A stretch of DNA of 19,424 nucleotides from an uncultured Bacilli bacterium. GTDB lineage: Bacteria > Bacillota_I > Bacilli_A > RF39 > UBA660. The stretch spans positions 1-19,424 of the forward strand of contig CAPHZB010000022.1 in assembly GCA_948629335.1 (NCBI GenBank), read 5' to 3'. Under the pieces are notes generated by a model. It did no database searches. It saw only the letters and a list, made by a program, of their open reading frames with translations, and was not told the DNA's origin. The position numbers and the translations under genes were made by a program. Numbering within the stretch: position 1 is the stretch's first letter; each line of letters opens with the position of its first letter. Shown piece after piece: positions 7,962 to 14,832 of this stretch.

Positions 7962-8004
7962 CTCTTACATTTTCTAAAGAAAATAGGATTTAATAAGTTG
8001 AAAG
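7930..8004 (-). pseudogene. Possible remnant of a second sortase 3' end
   Basis: On the minus strand, in one frame, the sequence reads LSTY, a TAA stop, then ILFSLENVRERLVVHAKIK and TAG. Class B sortases have LSTC followed within about 10 residues by an R-x-V-V-x-A stretch, so this could be a sortase C-terminus in which the catalytic cysteine codon became TAT and a stop arose. The last nine codons are within the 51-bp repeat. Upstream no further sortase motif is visible. The LST match is short and could be chance. Confidence 0.3.
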
Positions 8005-8155
8005 GTTTAAAATGAATTTCAAAACAGCAATCTCCTCTAGAATAAATTTGAATGAATGAAAAATGACTAATTTAAAGAATTATACATGAAAAAATACAAT
8101 AAAAAAGTTTAATAGCATTTATAAATCAAGTATACTACTTATTACTAATTATGAA

Positions 8156-8203
8156 AATTTATTAGGAAATTTATTAGGAAATTTACTAGGAAATTTACTA
8201 GGA
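8156..8203 (+). repeat. Four tandem copies of a 12-bp unit
   Basis: The unit AATTTATTAGGA occurs twice, followed by two copies of AATTTACTAGGA, with no gaps. A TATAAT follows 7 nt later. The repeats keep one reading frame open (N-L-L-G repeated) up to a TAA just after the TATAAT, but there is no start codon, so they are more likely regulatory or a slippage product than coding. Confidence 0.9.
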
Positions 8204-8210
8204 AATGATG

Positions 8211-8216
8211 TATAAT
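8211..8216 (+). promoter_or_regulatory. Possible -10 box of the island operon
   Basis: TATAAT immediately after the 12-bp repeats. The repeats contain TTTACT at 8182-8187 and 8194-8199, which give spacers of 23 and 11 nt, neither ideal. If used, transcription would start near 8223, about 95 nt before the deaminase start. Confidence 0.35.
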
Positions 8217-8219
8217 TAA

Positions 8220-8324
8220 ATTAGTCACAAATATTTAGTAGATGAAAATTATATAGAAAGAATTGGTTCGGATAAAAAAGGAAAATGGCTTGTTATAGAT
8301 AAAGGAAGTGATGATAATGACTGA
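8220..8324 (+). pseudogene. Orphan C-terminal protein fragment upstream of the deaminase
   Basis: A frame that opens after a TAA at 8217-8219 encodes about 34 residues including LVDENYIERIGSDKKGKWLV and ends at a TGA (8322-8324) that overlaps the deaminase start. Its composition looks coding and the overlap is typical of operon neighbours, but it has no plausible start codon. It is probably the 3' end of a gene whose front part was lost when the island was rearranged. The family was not recognised. Confidence 0.45.
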
Positions 8325-8661
8325 TGAACAATATATTGATGTAGCAATAGAAATTAGTAAAAATGCTAAATACCCTTATGGTGCTATTGTTGTTCAAGAA
8401 GGGAAAATAATTGGTAGAAGTGATGATAAAACTTTGATGGAAACTAGTATGTACTGTCATGCTGAATTAGAAGCAATAGAAAGTGCTTCTAAAAATAAGA
8501 ATCTTTATGGTGATTTAAAAGGTGCAACAATGTATGTATCTTGTGAACCTTGTATGATGTGTATGGGAGCAATATTATATGAAGAATTTGATAAAGTAGT
8601 ATATGCTGCTACTTTGCAAGATAGTAATGACAATTATTGTCCGGAAATAAAAATAAAATAG
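8317..8661 (+). CDS. Cytidine/guanine deaminase-family protein, C-terminus lost by frameshift
   Basis: A zinc-dependent nucleoside or nucleobase deaminase of the CDA fold (guanine deaminase/TadA-like branch). The zinc site is complete: H48-A-E50 (E50 shuttles the proton) and C76-E-P-C79-x2-C82, with C79 and C82 as ligands. The ATG at 8317, 8 nt after AAAGGAAG (8301-8308), is preferred over the GTG at 8308 and ATG at 8311. The frame stops at 8661 after 114 residues, but the -1 frame continues as IEIVKELHRDKAIEVLKKRGE to a TAA at 8721-8723, exactly the kind of C-terminal helix seen in guanine deaminases. A single lost base in the A-rich run near 8645-8658 would explain this. Substrate is uncertain. 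It is the first recognisable gene of the island operon. Confidence 0.75.
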   Translation: MTDEQYIDVAIEISKNAKYPYGAIVVQEGKIIGRSDDKTLMETSMYCHAELEAIESASKNKNLYGDLKGATMYVSCEPCMMCMGAILYEEFDKVVYAATLQDSNDNYCPEIKIK

Positions 8662-8725
8662 AGATAGTGAAAGAATTACATAGAGATAAAGCTATTGAAG
8701 TTTTAAAAAAAAGAGGTGAATAAGA

Positions 8726-9055
8726 ATGGCAAGACATTGTGTAATTAGGAATATTGATTCTGCTCATGGAAAACATATTCATGGACATACATTTAGAATT
8801 GAAATAAATTTTGTAGATAAATTAGTTAATAATATAGTTGGTAATTTAAACTTCCATGAAATTAATCCTAAAATTGATTTAGTTATAAGTAGACTAGATA
8901 AAACATATATAGATGATTTAATAGAAAATAGAGCTACTGTAGAAAATATTGTTATCTATATTATCAATGAACTAAAAGATATAAATAATCTCTATTCAGT
9001 AATAGGTTGGGGAGGAAGAGATAAATATGTCGAAATATTAAGGGAGGAAATATAA
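8726..9055 (+). CDS. 6-pyruvoyl-tetrahydropterin synthase/QueD-like protein, reduced active site
   Basis: A 109-residue protein of the PTPS/QueD fold. The zinc-binding histidines are present: H14 in SAH, then H19 and H21 in HGHTFRIEI. The downstream ATVENIVIYI (about 70-79) matches the PTxENIA motif, whose glutamate binds the pterin. However, the catalytic cysteine normally found a few residues before HGH is absent (GKHIHGH), and the usual LDH is LDK (residues 57-59). The protein is slightly shorter than QueD (about 120-140). It may therefore catalyse a different reaction or act in a non-enzymatic way. AGAGGTG lies upstream at the right distance. It follows the deaminase frame remnant by 2 nt and its TAA ends one base before the next ATG. 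Confidence 0.75.
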   Translation: MARHCVIRNIDSAHGKHIHGHTFRIEINFVDKLVNNIVGNLNFHEINPKIDLVISRLDKTYIDDLIENRATVENIVIYIINELKDINNLYSVIGWGGRDKYVEILREEI

Positions 9056-10000
9056 ATGAAAAAAGCTTTTTCTGTAATCTCAGATTTAAGTCAAGATGCA
9101 ATAACTTTTCTAGAAAATAATAACATTCAATTAACAATAAATGGTTCTGATAATGTACCCAATACAGAAGAATTAATAGTTTTATTACAAGAATATGATA
9201 TCTTAATTATTGGGGTAAAAACCACAGTTACAAAAGATATTTTAGAACATATAGGCTCTCACAAAATTATAGCAACTCTATCTATTGGTTTGGATCATAT
9301 TGATAGGGAAGTAAGAGAGTCTGAGTTAGTTCAAGTTATTAATATTAAGGACGCAAATACTATTTCAGTAGCAGAACATATTTTTTCTTTAATACTAGGA
9401 CTTAATAAAAGAATTTATGAATCTAATAATTTAGTATTACAACAAAAAGGTCATAAGAAAAATTTACACGAAAGACCAGAAGATATATCAAATAAAAAAT
9501 TAGGATTAATTGGTGCTGGAAATATAACCAAAGAAGTTATTAAAATAGCAAAAGTATTTAACATGCAAATATCTTGCTATACTAGGAATCCTGATAATCA
9601 TAAAGATTTATTGGAATATGGTGTAGTCTTTAAATCGCTAGATGAAATTCTTAAAGAAAGTGACATTATCAATATTAGTCTTCCATTAACTGATGAAACA
9701 AAATATCTTATTTCAAAAGATAAAATAGAATTGATGAAACCGACAGCAACATTTATAAATACATCTAGAGTTGATATTGTTGATACTAGGACTCTAATAA
9801 AAAAGGCAGATAAATATGATACTTTCTATGTTGGGTTAGACATAGACTTAGATGAACATAAAGAATTACTTTCTCAATATAGAAGCAATGTGATTATTAC
9901 ACCACATACAGCAGGAGTGTCAAAACAAGCTATTGAGAGAATGGATTTTGAATTAGCTAATAATATTGTTAATTGTCTAAAAGGTGCTACAAATGAATAA
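9056..10000 (+). CDS. D-isomer-specific 2-hydroxyacid dehydrogenase family protein
   Basis: A 314-residue NAD(P)-dependent oxidoreductase of the D-2-hydroxyacid dehydrogenase family, which interconverts 2-hydroxy acids and 2-keto acids. The Rossmann motif is G153-A-G155-N-I-T158, with Thr in place of the third Gly. The catalytic triad is visible: R238 in NTSR, E267 in DIDLDEH and H284 in TPHTAG. VAEHIFSLILGL (105-116) is the conserved dimer/linker helix. The substrate cannot be told; glycerate, phosphoglycerate and lactate-type relatives all share these motifs. It follows the PTPS-like gene without a gap and overlaps the hydrolase gene by 8 nt, so it is part of one operon. Confidence 0.88.
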   Translation: MKKAFSVISDLSQDAITFLENNNIQLTINGSDNVPNTEELIVLLQEYDILIIGVKTTVTKDILEHIGSHKIIATLSIGLDHIDREVRESELVQVINIKDANTISVAEHIFSLILGLNKRIYESNNLVLQQKGHKKNLHERPEDISNKKLGLIGAGNITKEVIKIAKVFNMQISCYTRNPDNHKDLLEYGVVFKSLDEILKESDIINISLPLTDETKYLISKDKIELMKPTATFINTSRVDIVDTRTLIKKADKYDTFYVGLDIDLDEHKELLSQYRSNVIITPHTAGVSKQAIERMDFELANNIVNCLKGATNE

Positions 10001-10538
10001 TTATTTTATAATACATGGCTCTTATGGTAATCCATATAAAAATTGGATTCCTTGGTTAAAGAAGCAATTAAGTAAAAGAAAATTAAATTGTATTGTTCCT
10101 AGTTTTCCTACACCTATTAAACAAGACTATGAAAGTTGGAGTAAAATTTTAAAAGCATATTTCGAAATTGGATACATTACTGAAGATACAACTTTTGTAA
10201 CTCATAGTCTAGGAGGAATATTCATAGTCAAATTTTTATTGGAAAATAAAATCAGAGTTAAGAAAATAATAACCATTGCTGGTTTTAATAATTTAGAATT
10301 TGAAGATGATATGAATTTATATAAATCATTTTATCTAAGTGAAAATTTATCTGATATAAAATCTTATGCTATAGAAAGAATTAGTTTTTATTCAAACAAT
10401 GATCCTTATGTTCCTCAAAGTGATGCTTCTAAATTTGCCGATTGTATTTTGTCAGAAAAAATATTAGTAAATGAAGCAGGACATTTTAATGAAAAATATG
10501 GCTATATAGAATTTAACGAATTATTAAAATATATATAA
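9993..10538 (+). CDS. RBBP9/YdeN-type alpha/beta serine hydrolase
   Basis: A 181-residue single-domain alpha/beta hydrolase of the RBBP9/YdeN type. It begins with FIIHGSYGNP, the oxyanion-loop motif of the family, and has the nucleophile S72 in THSLGG, the acid D137 in NNDPYVP and H164 in AGHF. No signal peptide, so cytoplasmic. The ATG at 9993 fits AAGGTG (9981-9986); the GTG at 9984 lies within that site. It overlaps the dehydrogenase by 8 nt and is the last gene of the operon, followed by a perfect terminator. Such proteins are esterases or peptidases with mostly unknown substrates. Confidence 0.85.
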   Translation: MNNYFIIHGSYGNPYKNWIPWLKKQLSKRKLNCIVPSFPTPIKQDYESWSKILKAYFEIGYITEDTTFVTHSLGGIFIVKFLLENKIRVKKIITIAGFNNLEFEDDMNLYKSFYLSENLSDIKSYAIERISFYSNNDPYVPQSDASKFADCILSEKILVNEAGHFNEKYGYIEFNELLKYI

Positions 10539-10549
10539 CAATGCAAATT

Positions 10550-10598
10550 AAAAAGTGAGAATATGTGACATATGAATATCAACGTAGTCTCACTTTTT
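10550..10598 (+). terminator. Terminator of the island operon
   Basis: AAAAAGTGAGA (10550-10560) pairs perfectly over 11 bp with TCTCACTTTTT (10588-10598). The 27-nt loop contains a second small hairpin, ATATG-TGA-CATAT (10561-10573). Confidence 0.8.
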
Positions 10599-11066
10599 AT
10601 TGTACTACAAGTAACTTATAGTAAAATTTAAAGCAAATTGTCTTAGGGAATATCTTACGGTATTATTACTTATTTATCCTATTACTACAAAAAGTTATTG
10701 TTTTTTTAGATAATAGACCTGAGAATAGTAGTAGAAGGAAATTATGAATATACAATACTATAAAATTATCTATCCAGTTAAATGTAGCAATAGAAATTAG
10801 TAAAAACGCTAAATATCTTTACAGAAAACATGGAGTAGATTAATAATTAACAGTTTTGATAGTGTAATAAACGGAATAAGATACAATCAAAAAAGTGCAA
10901 AAGGATATTTAAGAGAGGAAGTATATGAAAAGGGTAAAAAGGTAGATGAACTTAAAAAATGAATTAAGGAACATGTTCCCTACGAAAATAGGAGTATAGA
11001 AAAATGAAGTTTGGTTATTACTCTATAAGTGATAACGTTTTTCTCAAATAAACCTTAAAGTAAAAG
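10599..11066. other. Right non-coding flank of the island with gene debris
   Basis: No intact gene. It contains a 32-nt near-copy of the deaminase 5' region (10784-10815, one mismatch), an orphan C-terminal frame ending at 10962, and a perfect 12-bp palindrome GGAACATGTTCC (10968-10979) that could be a regulator site or chance. Confidence 0.5.
10784..10962 (+). pseudogene. Debris: duplicated deaminase start joined to an unrelated C-terminal fragment
   Basis: 10784-10815 matches the deaminase gene at 8341-8372 with one mismatch in 32 nt (encoding VAIEISKNAKY). The match then stops, and in a different frame about 49 codons stay open from 10813 to a TGA at 10960-10962, including VINGIRYNQKSAKGYLREEV and ending KVDELKK. 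No start codon is present. It looks like the join of two broken genes; the second family was not recognised. Confidence 0.55.
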
Positions 11067-11092
11067 AAAAAATAGGAGAAAATTCCTATTTT
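11067..11092 (-). terminator. Terminator of the sortase gene
   Basis: On the minus strand AAAATAGGA pairs with TCCTATTTT (stem 11069-11092), followed by further T. The stop codon TAG (11086-11088) is inside the hairpin. Confidence 0.7.
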
Positions 11093-11117
11093 ATTTTTGC
11101 ATGAACAACAAGTCTTT
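11067..11117. repeat. Right copy of 51-bp perfect direct repeat (sortase 3' end)
   Basis: Identical to 7911-7961. Here it covers the last ten codons and stop of the sortase gene together with its terminator, so this copy is in its functional place. Confidence 0.85.
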
Positions 11118-12714
11118 TAGAAGAATCTTTATAACAAGTAGATAAAGTAATAATTTTATCTTGAACACTTACCTGTGTATTAAAATTATAGATACTTCGA
11201 TCTGTTAATTTTTTAATAAAAGCTTCAAATTCTTTATCTGAAAATACCACTTGCAAGTAATCAGTTGTATTATCAATGACATAAATAGAAAAAATTTGTG
11301 CTTCATATTTCTTTTGAGGAGTTTCATATGTAATGATTTGATTTTGCTTGTTTGTATACCAACTTTTTTGTAAAACTTTTTTTAAATCTCCAAACATAAT
11401 ACTATAGTTAGAGTCATGTCCATAAATAATTGTATTTTGGTCAAAAGTTTCAGTATGATTTCTATAATCCATAAAAATCCAACCATTGATATTGTATGTT
11501 TTGTTAAAACTGTGTTTCAGATAATAATCATTATCACTATGTTTTACGACAGGATAAGATATTGTTGTGTTATTTACTGTGAGCCACCCTGTAAATTCAC
11601 TGTTTGTTTTTTTCAAGCTAGCCATATCCTTCGTATAGGTGTCATTATTTTTGTTTTCCTCTTTTTTTGGGGGTTCTTCTTTTTTAGGGGGAACTTCCTC
11701 TTCCTTATCCGTTTTAGGAGTTTCTTCCTTTTGATCTTCAACAATTGGTTCTATAGGAATCTTTTTAATACTTAATTCTTCCCGTAATTTTTCTATATTT
11801 TTAACTTCTTGTTGACTACTATAGACATGAAATTTAGAAATACCATAAATAGAGATAGTGACTAGAAATAAAATAAGAACAGATAAACGGAAGATATTTA
11901 AATTTAACTGTTTTAGAACATTCTTTTCTTTATACTCTTTTGTGTATTTAATTTCTAATTTGATATTTGCATCTTTTAACTTCTTTTTATATTTTTTATA
12001 AATCGTATTTACAATTTCTTCTAAATCTTTTTGTTCTTCATTTCTCTGTAAAATGATAATCTTTAAATTTGTTTTTTTCTTTTCAAGAATACAGTTTAAT
12101 ACATCTTTAAAAACAACCGTATCTGTTCCATAGTATTCTAGTATTTCTAAATGCTTATTTTCTTTTAAAAAATAGGCAAAGTCACATACATCTTCATAAT
12201 TATAAGTATCATAAAACGTAACTTTCTTTTTATAAACAATTTTGGAATGTGTATTTAATTCATTTGCAAGCATAAAATTACTTTTTATAAACTCTTGTTT
12301 CCGGTAATGAATATGTATTTTTAGATTTTTTAAACAAGAATCGAATAAGAAAGAAGTCATTTGGTAACATTCTAAAGTTTCTACATGAGTAAGTGTTTTG
12401 ATTAAATTATAATATTCACTAGGAATGATAGCGTCTTCTTTAATAACGACTTCTTTTATGGCTGGGACTTCTTTAATGAGTGGGAAGAGAAGGGGAATCA
12501 TGTCCACTTTTTCAATTTGGGCAATTGTGATATTTTCTTTTACAAGTAATTCTTTTAAGAAAACTTGGATAAAAGAGTCTTGTAATTTCTTTTCTTCAAA
12601 GATGATTTCTTTAAAATTCCACACGTTTGTTACGCCCAGTTTTTCTTTTTCCACAACATTTTTTGCTTGCTCAAAAATAATTTTTTTTCCTAATTTTCGA
12701 ATGACTATATTCAT
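11086..12714 (-). CDS. Class B sortase with a large N-terminal cytoplasmic domain
   Basis: Sortases join surface proteins to the cell wall or to each other through a sorting signal. Residues about 370-542 are a class B sortase domain with the catalytic residues H433 (YGHD), C527 (TLSTC) and R534 (KRLVVHAK). It is preceded by a Pro/Lys/Glu-rich linker (about 319-355) and one membrane helix (about 272-292). The first ~270 residues are unusual: ordinary sortases have only a short N-terminal tail. This part is rich in charged residues and in leucine/isoleucine strands (for example HVETLECYQMT, HLEILEYYGTD) with a loose LRR-like or Rossmann-like rhythm, and lies inside the cell if the helix is a signal anchor. 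I do not recognise the domain. AAGGTG precedes the ATG. It has its own promoter and lies downstream of the PBP gene. Confidence 0.85.
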   Translation of the reverse strand: MNIVIRKLGKKIIFEQAKNVVEKEKLGVTNVWNFKEIIFEEKKLQDSFIQVFLKELLVKENITIAQIEKVDMIPLLFPLIKEVPAIKEVVIKEDAIIPSEYYNLIKTLTHVETLECYQMTSFLFDSCLKNLKIHIHYRKQEFIKSNFMLANELNTHSKIVYKKKVTFYDTYNYEDVCDFAYFLKENKHLEILEYYGTDTVVFKDVLNCILEKKKTNLKIIILQRNEEQKDLEEIVNTIYKKYKKKLKDANIKLEIKYTKEYKEKNVLKQLNLNIFRLSVLILFLVTISIYGISKFHVYSSQQEVKNIEKLREELSIKKIPIEPIVEDQKEETPKTDKEEEVPPKKEEPPKKEENKNNDTYTKDMASLKKTNSEFTGWLTVNNTTISYPVVKHSDNDYYLKHSFNKTYNINGWIFMDYRNHTETFDQNTIIYGHDSNYSIMFGDLKKVLQKSWYTNKQNQIITYETPQKKYEAQIFSIYVIDNTTDYLQVVFSDKEFEAFIKKLTDRSIYNFNTQVSVQDKIITLSTCYKDSSKRLVVHAKIK

Positions 12715-12731
12715 ACTTTCACCTTATACTG

Positions 12732-12760
12732 ATTATACCACGAAAAAAATGAGAAGTAAA
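12732..12760 (-). promoter_or_regulatory. Promoter of the sortase gene
   Basis: On the minus strand, TTTACT (12760-12755), a 17-nt spacer, then a perfect TATAAT (12737-12732), 17 nt before the sortase start. The promoter fills the 46-nt gap after the PBP gene, so the sortase can be expressed apart from the PBP. Confidence 0.7.
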
Positions 12761-14716
12761 TTATTGTTGTTTCATGGCAGAAATTGCTTCTTCCAGAGTA
12801 TTATCTTCAGCATTGGGTTGTGTTCCTTTAATGTAGTAAAAAAGAGTTTTATTTTTTGTTTCTTCTGTTGCTACTTCGCCACTAATTGGATCAACAAAAA
12901 CTCCAACTACGTTATTAGGCGTTTCATACCAATTGTCCTCTTTATCTTTTAAGTATTTTTCCATAACATCTACCCAGAAATATTTCATCATTAAGCTATC
13001 ATCGTTGTCTGTTTGTTTATCACTATCATAACCTACCCAAGTTCCTAGTAAAACATCCTTATTGTAGCCAAAAATCCAGTTATCTGTTTCTGTTGTTCCT
13101 GTTTTAATCGCATATTTTTTTGTAATTCTAGAAGCAATACTAGAACAAGTTGGATAGGTATAATCTACAAAATTTTTGTTGTAGCAATTTCTGAGTAACT
13201 CATTTAAAATGTAAACGTGACTTCTATTTAAAATGTTGTCATTTTCTTCTTTAAATTCATAGAGTGTATTCCCGTGGGCGTCTTCTACTTTTGTTATATA
13301 ATGAGGTTTGATTTTATTTCCTTCATTCGCAAAAGTAGCGTAGCCTTGCATCATATTCATAATATTGATTTCGTTAGTACCTAAAGCCAAGGATGGAATG
13401 GAATCTAATTCTTCGCTAATGCCTAGACGACTTGCAAACTCTACTAAATTTTCTTCTCCTAAAAAAAGGTGTGTTTTTACCGCATAAATATTATCTGAAT
13501 ATGCAATAGCTGCTGCAAGGGATATGTTTTTATTTGCATATAGATTTGCGTAGTTTTCAGGAGAATAGGTTTTATCACCTGAGAAAGTAAAAACAGTTTT
13601 TTCACTAGTAAATGTTGTAGAGGCTGTAAAGCCACTTTCTAAGGCTGTATAGTAGAGGAATGGTTTCATAGTAGAACCGACTTGCCTTTTTGAGGAAGTG
13701 ACACGATTAAATTGGCTTTTGTTATAGTCTCTTCCTCCTAATATAGCAAGAATACTTCCATCATTTGGATTCATCATTACAGAGGCAATTTGAATTTCTT
13801 CGTTCTTTTCTAAGTTTTTGTCCATACTTTCTTCTAATATTTTTTGCGCCTCTTGGTCAAGTGTTGTATAAATCTTAAGACCTCCTGTTGATAAAAAGGA
13901 ACTAGGAATAGAAGAAATCGTTTCAAGTTCTTTTAAAACAGCATCTTGGTAATACATAAGTACCTTTGAATTATTTTGGTTTAAATTTCCTACATAACTG
14001 AGTTCTGTATTTTTTGCTTCTTCCATTTCTTCTTCTGAAATATAGTTATTTTTTACCATAGCATTTAAAATGATGTTCTGCCGCCCTTTGGCTGCTTCCT
14101 CATTTTGAATAGGTGAATAATTTGATGGAGACTTTGGAATACCCGCTAAAATGGAAGCCTCAGCAAGTGTTAAATCAGAAGCACTTTTTCCAAAATAATA
14201 TTCACTTGCTCTTCCAATTCCATAAACGCCACCATAATTAATGGTGTTTAAATATCCTTCTAGAATTTCCTCTTTTGAATAATGAGACTCCAGTTGTATT
14301 GTAAGCCATGCTTCTGTAATTTTTCTTTTCCATGTTTTATCAAAATCTAAGAACAAATTTTTAGCGTATTGTTGCGTAATGGTAGAAGCACCTTCTTTTC
14401 TAGAACCACTTTTCAGGTTGTTAAAAAGGGCTTTTGCAATACGCAAAAAATCAAATCCTCTATGGTCATAAAAATTTTTATCTTCGACTGCAATAGTTGC
14501 ATTGATTAGATAGGGGGAAATATCATCAAGGTCAATCCATTCCTCATCTTTTCCGTTAAAAATTTCTCCCTTATTATCATAAAGATAATAACCATTTGCA
14601 GAATCAATGGCAAGTTTTGGCCTCGTTTTTGCATAAAAATAAAGACCATAATAAAATCCAAAACCTAAAAGACATAAAGCTGGGAAAATCGATAAGAGTA
14701 TCAGTTTCTTTTTCAT
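12761..14716 (-). CDS. Class A penicillin-binding protein (bifunctional transglycosylase/transpeptidase)
   Basis: A 651-residue peptidoglycan synthase of the PBP1a type. An N-terminal membrane anchor (about 4-26) is followed by a GT51 transglycosylase domain with VEDKNFYDHRGFD (catalytic E78), GASTITQQYAKN and KRKITEAW (E135). The transpeptidase domain has S348-T-M-K351 (acylated Ser), S407-D-N409 and K538-T-G-T541. All motifs are intact, so it should polymerise and cross-link glycan strands outside the membrane. The C-terminus is short, without PASTA or fibronectin domains. AGAGGTGG is the ribosome binding site, 3 nt before the ATG. It is divergent from the J-domain gene across a 116-nt shared upstream region. 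Confidence 0.95.
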   Translation of the reverse strand: MKKKLILLSIFPALCLLGFGFYYGLYFYAKTRPKLAIDSANGYYLYDNKGEIFNGKDEEWIDLDDISPYLINATIAVEDKNFYDHRGFDFLRIAKALFNNLKSGSRKEGASTITQQYAKNLFLDFDKTWKRKITEAWLTIQLESHYSKEEILEGYLNTINYGGVYGIGRASEYYFGKSASDLTLAEASILAGIPKSPSNYSPIQNEEAAKGRQNIILNAMVKNNYISEEEMEEAKNTELSYVGNLNQNNSKVLMYYQDAVLKELETISSIPSSFLSTGGLKIYTTLDQEAQKILEESMDKNLEKNEEIQIASVMMNPNDGSILAILGGRDYNKSQFNRVTSSKRQVGSTMKPFLYYTALESGFTASTTFTSEKTVFTFSGDKTYSPENYANLYANKNISLAAAIAYSDNIYAVKTHLFLGEENLVEFASRLGISEELDSIPSLALGTNEINIMNMMQGYATFANEGNKIKPHYITKVEDAHGNTLYEFKEENDNILNRSHVYILNELLRNCYNKNFVDYTYPTCSSIASRITKKYAIKTGTTETDNWIFGYNKDVLLGTWVGYDSDKQTDNDDSLMMKYFWVDVMEKYLKDKEDNWYETPNNVVGVFVDPISGEVATEETKNKTLFYYIKGTQPNAEDNTLEEAISAMKQQ

Positions 14717-14801
14717 GGTCCACCTCTTTTAATAGTATTGGATATAAATGCCAAAAATATGTGTGTTAGTTTTGAAAGAAACTACAAAATTTAAAAAAAT
14801 G

Positions 14802-14810
14802 TGTTATAAT
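14802..14810 (+). promoter_or_regulatory. Extended -10 promoter of the J-domain/smc operon
   Basis: TGTTATAAT is a perfect extended -10. It overlaps the ATG at 14809, which therefore cannot be the translation start; this decides the start at 14833. Confidence 0.65.
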
Positions 14811-14832
14811 GGAGGTAGAAGGTAGTGATACT

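Larger units (their letters stand above)
7962..8316. other. Left non-coding flank of the island
   Basis: An AT-rich stretch without an intact gene. It contains the 12-bp tandem repeats (8156-8203), a TATAAT at 8211-8216 and an orphan C-terminal reading frame (8220-8324). No tRNA or recognisable structured RNA is seen. Confidence 0.5.

Noticed and set aside
8156..8203. CRISPR array or coding repeat
   Set aside because: The units are only 12 bp and have no spacers. The open N-L-L-G frame has no start codon.
10968..10979. Perfect palindrome GGAACATGTTCC as an SOS box
   Set aside because: The Bacillus LexA box needs GAAC-N4-GTTC, but here only two bases separate the half-sites. Kept as a note only; no gene starts nearby.
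11416..11775. 119-codon plus-strand frame antisense to the sortase
   Set aside because: It mirrors the Pro/Lys/Glu-rich linker and catalytic domain of the sortase; no ribosome binding site or family resemblance.
12425..12952. 175-codon plus-strand frame antisense to the sortase and PBP genes
   Set aside because: It spans the end of one gene and the start of another on the opposite strand, both of which are strongly supported, and its Phe/Ser-rich product is the usual antisense shadow.
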